A stretch of 9,168 nucleotides of DNA from JBOGEB01 sp050743125 (GTDB taxonomy: Bacteria; Actinomycetota; Nitriliruptoria; Euzebyales; Egibacteraceae), in contig JBOGEB010000172.1 in the NCBI GenBank assembly GCA_050743125.1, forward strand, positions 1 to 9,168, read 5' to 3'. Numbering within the stretch: position 1 is the stretch's first letter; each line of letters opens with the position of its first letter. Positions 5,589 to 9,168 of this stretch are shown one piece after another. The position numbers and the translations under genes were made by a program. The notes beneath the pieces are model-generated. The model was not told the origin of the DNA. It searched no databases and was given only the letters and a program-made list of their open reading frames with translations.

Positions 5589-8234
5589 CTAGCGGCCGTC
5601 TCCCATGAGCGCGGCCTCGTCGGCCCAGGCGACGAGGCCGGTGTCGGCCCAGGCGACGAGGTCGTCGTGGTAGGGGACGATCCGCAGCGTGAGCCCGTAC
5701 TCGCCCGACACGGCAAGGTCGAAGCTCCCGCGGTAGTGGTAGATCCCGTCGCTCGGGAGCTCAAGCGCGCCGGGTGGAACCTCGCCGTCGGGAAGGTCGG
5801 GGTCACTGGTCTCCCGGAGACCCTCACAGGTGAGGGGGTCCATATGCGGGCTCGAGATCAGCCCGTCCGCGCGGACCGCGCCGTGGAGCAGCTCGACCCG
5901 CACCTCGCCGGGGGTGAGCGCGCCCAGCTGGACCGTCACGCAGAGCTCGCGGCGCTCGCCGATCTCGGCAGCGCCCTCACCGCCGGTGACCTCCAGCACG
6001 CGCACCTCATCCCAACACCTGGCGAGCCGGGCGCGCCAGGTCGCGAGCACCTTGGCGCGCCCGTTGCCGTCAGCGGTCAAACGCCGCGCGTGCTCGGCTA
6101 CGGGCGAGTAGAGGTCGGTCGTGTACTGGACGACCATGCGCGTGGCGAGCACCCGGGGGCACAGGGTCGCGATCGACCGCCGCACCCGCCCGAGCCAGCC
6201 ACGAGGGAGCGGCCCTTCGGCGCGGTTGTAGAACATCGGGATGACCGTGCGCTCCAGGAGGTCGAACAGCGCCTGCGCGTCGGCGGCGTCCTGCTGGCCG
6301 GCGTCGGCGTGCTCATCGACGCCGCCGATCGCGAAGCCGTTCTCGCCGTCGTACATCTCGTCCCACCAGCCGTCGAGCGTCGAGCAGTGCAGCGCGCCGT
6401 TGAGGACCGCTTTCTGCCCGGACGTGCCACATGCCTCGTAGGGCCGGCGCGGGTTGTTCAGCCACAGGTCGCAGCCCTGGTAAAGGATCTGCGCGAGCTC
6501 GATGTCGTAGTCCTCGACGAACACGATCCGCCCGCGAAGCTGTGGGTCGGAGCTGTAGTGGACGAGCTCACGGATGAGGCTCTTCCCAAGGTTGTCACGC
6601 GGATGGGCCTTGCCCGCGAAGACGAACTGGACGGGCCGCTCGGTTGACTCCAGGAGCGTCTGCAGCCGCTCGGGTTGGCGGAGCAGCAGCGTGCCGCGCT
6701 TGTACTCCGCGAACCGGCGGGCGAACCCGATCGTGAGCGCGTCGGGGTCGAAGATCTCGTCGGTCCATGCGAGCGAGGACGCAGGCTCGCCATGGCGTTC
6801 GCGCTGCGCCCGGACGCAGGCGCGGATGTGCTGGACCATCCGCTCGCGGGCTCGGCCGCGGGCGCGCCACAAGACGTCGTCGCCGATCTCGGCCGCGCGG
6901 CTCCACGCGGTGGGGTTGTGGGCCCAATCCGGCGGGAGGTAGCGGTTGTAGACCCCGGCCATCTCGGGTCCGACCCACGTCGCCGCGTGGACACCGTTCG
7001 TGACGGAGGTGATCGGCACCTCGGAGGCGTCGATGCCCGGCCACAGCCCGGAGAACATGATCCGTGACACCCGGCCGTGCAGCTGGGACACGCCGTTCGC
7101 GCAGGCCGACAGGCGCAGGCCCATCACGGCCATGTTGAAGTGGCTCTGCGGGTCGGCGCCGTCGGGCTGGCCGATCGCCATAAGCCGGTCCATCGAGATC
7201 CGGCACTCGCGCGCCAGCCCTTCGAAATACTGCTCCATGAGCATCCGGGGAAACACGTCGATCCCGGCCGGCACGGGCGTGTGCGTCGTGAACACCACCG
7301 CCGCCCGCGCGCTCTCGATCGCCTCGTCGAAGCTCAGGCCTTCCTCGACGACCAGCCGGCGGATCCGCTCCAGTTGAAGGAAGCCAGCGTGCCCCTCGTT
7401 CGAGTGGAACACCTCGGGTGGGCTGCCGACCGCTCGCAGCCCGCGGGCGACGTCAAGGGCGCGAACCCCGCCGATCCCCAAAACGATCTCCTGCTGCAGC
7501 CGGTGCTCGGTGTCGCCCCCGTAGAGCTTGTCGGTGACGGTGCGATCCTCAGGCGCGTTCTGCGGCAGGTCGGTGTCGAGCAGGAGCAGGGGGATCCGCC
7601 CGACCTGCGCGCGCCAGATCTGGCACGCGACGACCCGGCCGGCGAACTCCACCTCGACCAGGGCAGGCCCTTGCTCGGCCTCGAGGCGTTGGAGCGGCAG
7701 CCCGTAGGGGTTGAGGTCCGGGTAGCGCTCCTGCTGCCAGCCGTCCGCGTCGAGGTACTGCCGGAAGTACCCCTGGCGGTACAGCAGCCCGACCCCGGTC
7801 AGGTGAAGCCCGAGGTCGCTCGCGGCCTTGAGATGGTCGCCCGCGAGCACTCCAAGGCCGCCCGAGTACGTCTGCATCGCGTGGGTCAGGCCGAACTCCG
7901 GGGAGAAGTACGCGATCCGGGGCTGTCGCTGCGCCTGCCGCTGCGCCCACCGGAAGCTGTCCAGGTAGCGGCGCAGGTCGCCGTGCACCGCGGCGAGCTC
8001 GTCGGCGAACGCCGCGTCTTCGATCAGCGCCGCCATCCGCTCCGGCGCCAGGCGGCCGAGGAACGCGACCGGGTTCTGGCCCACCTCCTCCCACGTGTCG
8101 GGGTCGGCCCACCGAAACAGCTCGCGGGTCGGCGGGTGCCACGCCCAGCGCAGGTTCAGGGCCAGGTCGGACAGAGGCTGCAGCTCAGCGGGCAGCAAGG
8201 GCCGGACACGGAAGGTACGAAGCGCTTTGATCAA
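5589..8234 (-). CDS. glgP: Alpha-glucan (glycogen/maltodextrin) phosphorylase
   Basis: An 881-residue GT35 phosphorylase that cleaves alpha-1,4-glucan with phosphate to give glucose-1-phosphate, in the cytoplasm and with pyridoxal phosphate as cofactor. The N-terminal DUF3417 domain covers about residues 13-115, followed by YFSPEFGL (109-116) and SGGLGVLAGDHLKAA (124-138). Catalytic-core motifs are HSNEGH (277-282), TTHTPVPAG (316-324), FARRFAEYKR (504-513) and NNPRRPYEACGTSGQKA (593-609), with K608 as the expected PLP lysine. The family usually has GTSGMK; here Met is Gln. The C-terminus carries an 8-residue repeat, LVAWADTG/LVAWADEA. The TTG start is preceded by GGAGAG (8240-8245) five bases away, and an in-frame TGA six codons further upstream excludes a longer protein. 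It is divergent from the toxin-antitoxin pair (63 bp apart) and probably co-transcribed with the downstream alpha-glucosidase. Confidence 0.93.
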   Translation of the reverse strand: MIKALRTFRVRPLLPAELQPLSDLALNLRWAWHPPTRELFRWADPDTWEEVGQNPVAFLGRLAPERMAALIEDAAFADELAAVHGDLRRYLDSFRWAQRQAQRQPRIAYFSPEFGLTHAMQTYSGGLGVLAGDHLKAASDLGLHLTGVGLLYRQGYFRQYLDADGWQQERYPDLNPYGLPLQRLEAEQGPALVEVEFAGRVVACQIWRAQVGRIPLLLLDTDLPQNAPEDRTVTDKLYGGDTEHRLQQEIVLGIGGVRALDVARGLRAVGSPPEVFHSNEGHAGFLQLERIRRLVVEEGLSFDEAIESARAAVVFTTHTPVPAGIDVFPRMLMEQYFEGLARECRISMDRLMAIGQPDGADPQSHFNMAVMGLRLSACANGVSQLHGRVSRIMFSGLWPGIDASEVPITSVTNGVHAATWVGPEMAGVYNRYLPPDWAHNPTAWSRAAEIGDDVLWRARGRARERMVQHIRACVRAQRERHGEPASSLAWTDEIFDPDALTIGFARRFAEYKRGTLLLRQPERLQTLLESTERPVQFVFAGKAHPRDNLGKSLIRELVHYSSDPQLRGRIVFVEDYDIELAQILYQGCDLWLNNPRRPYEACGTSGQKAVLNGALHCSTLDGWWDEMYDGENGFAIGGVDEHADAGQQDAADAQALFDLLERTVIPMFYNRAEGPLPRGWLGRVRRSIATLCPRVLATRMVVQYTTDLYSPVAEHARRLTADGNGRAKVLATWRARLARCWDEVRVLEVTGGEGAAEIGERRELCVTVQLGALTPGEVRVELLHGAVRADGLISSPHMDPLTCEGLRETSDPDLPDGEVPPGALELPSDGIYHYRGSFDLAVSGEYGLTLRIVPYHDDLVAWADTGLVAWADEAALMGDGR
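5620..5660 (-). repeat. 24-nt tandem duplication in the 3' end of glgP
   Basis: The 17 bases tcggcccaggcgacgag occur at 5620-5636 and again at 5644-5660, a 24-base period that stays in frame and duplicates LVAWAD near the protein's C-terminus. Confidence 0.85.
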
Positions 8235-8239
8235 TGCGT

Positions 8240-8245
8240 CTCTCC
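8240..8245 (-). promoter_or_regulatory. Ribosome binding site supporting the TTG start of glgP
   Basis: On the minus strand GGAGAG is followed by five bases and then TTG. No ATG or GTG exists in frame between the upstream stop and this TTG, so the site decides the start. Confidence 0.75.
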
Positions 8246-8262
8246 GTGAGGGTCAAGCCTAT

Positions 8263-8291
8263 TTGACATCATGTAGTGGTGGTATGATGTC
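8263..8291 (+). promoter_or_regulatory. Putative vapB promoter overlapped by a palindromic operator
   Basis: TTGACA (8263-8268) and TATGAT (8283-8288) match -35 and -10 consensus, although the 14-bp spacing is short. An exact 8-bp inverted repeat, gacatcat (8265-8272) and atgatgtc (8284-8291), covers both boxes. Ribbon-helix-helix antitoxins commonly repress their own operon by binding such palindromes, so autoregulation is likely but inferred. Transcription from this -10 would start within a few bases of the ATG at 8298, and no Shine-Dalgarno motif is present, so the mRNA may be leaderless. Confidence 0.6.
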
Positions 8292-8297
8292 GTACCG

Positions 8298-8624
8298 ATG
8301 ACAGAGTACCAGCGTACGCAGGTCTATCTCGAGCCTGACCGCCACCTCGCGTTGCGCCGGTTCGCCGCCGATCGGGGAGTGTCGATGGCCACCGTCGTCC
8401 GTGAGGCCGTCGCCGAGTACCTTGTCCGACACGGTGAGGGGAGCGGCGAGGGGCTCGTGGAGCGCATGCACGCGCGGCTCGCCGCCGGCCCGCCGCCCGG
8501 ATTCAGGTCAGCACCGCCAGGAGTCGCCGAGGCGGAGCTTGGCGAGTACCTCTATCAGGAGCACCTGCGCCACATCGCGGAGTGGGAGGCCAGACAGGAG
8601 CAACGCCGCCAGGCCGTGTCATGA
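8298..8624 (+). CDS. vapB: Ribbon-helix-helix antitoxin of a VapBC-type pair
   Basis: A 108-residue protein whose N-terminus has the ribbon-helix-helix pattern: strand RTQVYLE (6-12), helix about 14-26, turn DRGVS, second helix about 29-44 (MATVVREAVAEYL). This fold forms DNA-binding dimers. The charged C-terminal half (about 50-108) would be the toxin-neutralising part. The stop overlaps the start of the PIN gene in ATGA, which implies translational coupling and tight stoichiometry. It has no obvious ribosome site, and an operator-like palindrome lies directly upstream. The VapB name rests on the fold and gene pairing, not on a close sequence match. Confidence 0.85.
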   Translation: MTEYQRTQVYLEPDRHLALRRFAADRGVSMATVVREAVAEYLVRHGEGSGEGLVERMHARLAAGPPPGFRSAPPGVAEAELGEYLYQEHLRHIAEWEARQEQRRQAVS

Positions 8625-9034
8625 TCTTCGTCGACACGGGCGTATGGTTCGAGGCGGCAGCCCGGGAAGGCAGTCCTGCGGACTCGGCACGGGCAGCCCT
8701 GCGAGCCGCCCATGGGCAGCTCGCCACCAGCGATGCGGTGCTCGCCGAATTGTGGAACCTGCTCCAACGTTTCGGACACGTTCACCTCGCAACACCCACC
8801 TGCGCCGACATCGCGGTTACGGCGACGATGCTCTCGATCGACGACGACGTACGCAGACAGATCCTGGGGCTCCAGCGTGCCTGGTACGACCAACGCTTCA
8901 GCTACACCGACGCCTCGAGCTTCGTCCTGATGGAGCACCACGGCATCGACACCGTCCTGAGCTTCGATCCGCACTTCCGGGCGTACCGCGCCGGCCCGCA
9001 CCGAAGCCGCGCGTGGCGCGTGCTGCCCGAGTAA
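8621..9034 (+). CDS. vapC: PIN-domain ribonuclease toxin of a VapBC-type pair
   Basis: A 137-residue PIN-domain protein, expected to be a magnesium-dependent RNase that cuts RNA and halts growth when its antitoxin is lost. The acidic residues expected at the active site are visible: D5 in FVDTGVW, E43 in VLAELWNLL, D97 in SYTDASSF and D116 in VLSFDPHF. The length fits the family. ATG 8621 overlaps the antitoxin stop by four bases; an in-frame ATG at 8582 would lengthen the protein by 13 residues inside the antitoxin gene and does not fit the family N-terminus. The RNA target cannot be read from sequence. Confidence 0.88.
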   Translation: MIFVDTGVWFEAAAREGSPADSARAALRAAHGQLATSDAVLAELWNLLQRFGHVHLATPTCADIAVTATMLSIDDDVRRQILGLQRAWYDQRFSYTDASSFVLMEHHGIDTVLSFDPHFRAYRAGPHRSRAWRVLPE

Positions 9035-9047
9035 GCCAGCGCTCTCG

Positions 9048-9168
9048 TCAGGAGGGCGAGACGACCGCCAGGCCCGCAGCGCGCGCGGCGTCACCCAGCC
9101 GGTCGTCGTAGGTGACGAGGGTAAGGTTGGCAAGCCTCAGCGTCAGCGCTGTGGCGATATGGACGGCG
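9048..9168 (-). CDS. C-terminal part of a second PIN-domain (VapC-like) protein
   Basis: Minus-strand translation into the window gives 39 residues ending in TGA (9048-9050): it begins AVHIATALTLRL, continues LTLVTYDDRLGDAARAAG and ends LAVVSPS. The pattern (D)AVHxATAL..LVTYDxRL..AA...GL.V..P is the characteristic C-terminus of VapC toxins, and the partial first codon ends in C, compatible with the expected Asp. Only the tail is visible. The gene converges with the vapC at 8621, with 13 bases between the stop codons; its antitoxin would lie beyond the window. Confidence 0.75.
   Translation of the reverse strand, partial: AVHIATALTLRLANLTLVTYDDRLGDAARAAGLAVVSPS

Noticed and set aside
5462..5827. 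122-codon N-terminal extension of the alpha-glucosidase
   Set aside because: Much of it overlaps the 3' end of glgP in another frame, and its Ser/Thr/Pro/Arg-rich sequence is unlike any GH13 N-terminus.
7077..8249. Long plus-strand open frame (390 codons) opposite glgP
   Set aside because: Antisense artefact of codon bias; it lies wholly against a well-supported phosphorylase reading frame.

Overview
The window is GC-rich bacterial DNA (third codon positions almost all G or C, Shine-Dalgarno motifs, one TTG start) and most resembles a high-GC actinomycete. The glycogen phosphorylase is of the type with an N-terminal DUF3417 domain that is common in Actinomycetota. No rRNA or marker gene is present, so a finer placement (for example Thermoleophilia) would be a guess.

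Layout. Positions 1-127 hold the 3' end of an unrecognised plus-strand gene. Positions 128-621 are non-coding; they contain an 18-bp perfect palindrome with a degenerate direct copy beside it, and a leader hairpin. A PepSY transmembrane protein follows at 622-2112 (+). It converges, with a gap of only 36 bp, on a minus-strand run read from right to left: an alpha-glucan phosphorylase (8234-5589), a GH13 alpha-glucosidase (about 5461-3839) and a stand-alone NuoF-like NADH/FMN/Fe-S flavoprotein (3477-2149). A VapB-VapC-type toxin-antitoxin pair (8298-9034, +) is divergent from the phosphorylase. The last 121 bases are the C-terminus of a second PIN-domain protein on the minus strand.

How the genes fit together. 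The phosphorylase releases glucose-1-phosphate from glycogen or maltodextrin, and the alpha-glucosidase hydrolyses short oligosaccharides to glucose, so the two form a plausible storage-glucan breakdown unit. The NuoF-like protein could handle NADH/electron transfer, but no NuoE, NuoG, formate dehydrogenase or hydrogenase partner is visible, so its role is open.

The most notable item is between the glucosidase and nuoF. A 222-bp element (3617-3838) has 14-bp perfect terminal inverted repeats, is flanked by identical TCA trinucleotides, and contains strong hairpins but no gene. These are the marks of a miniature inverted-repeat transposable element (MITE) with a TNA target, as in some IS5-family elements. 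The right-hand TCA is, on the minus strand, the TGA stop codon of the glucosidase, so the element appears to sit in a stop codon and to have duplicated it. A second related left end lies just before nuoF. I saw no CRISPR array, tRNA, rRNA, transposase gene or clear riboswitch, and no convincing wholly new multi-gene system.
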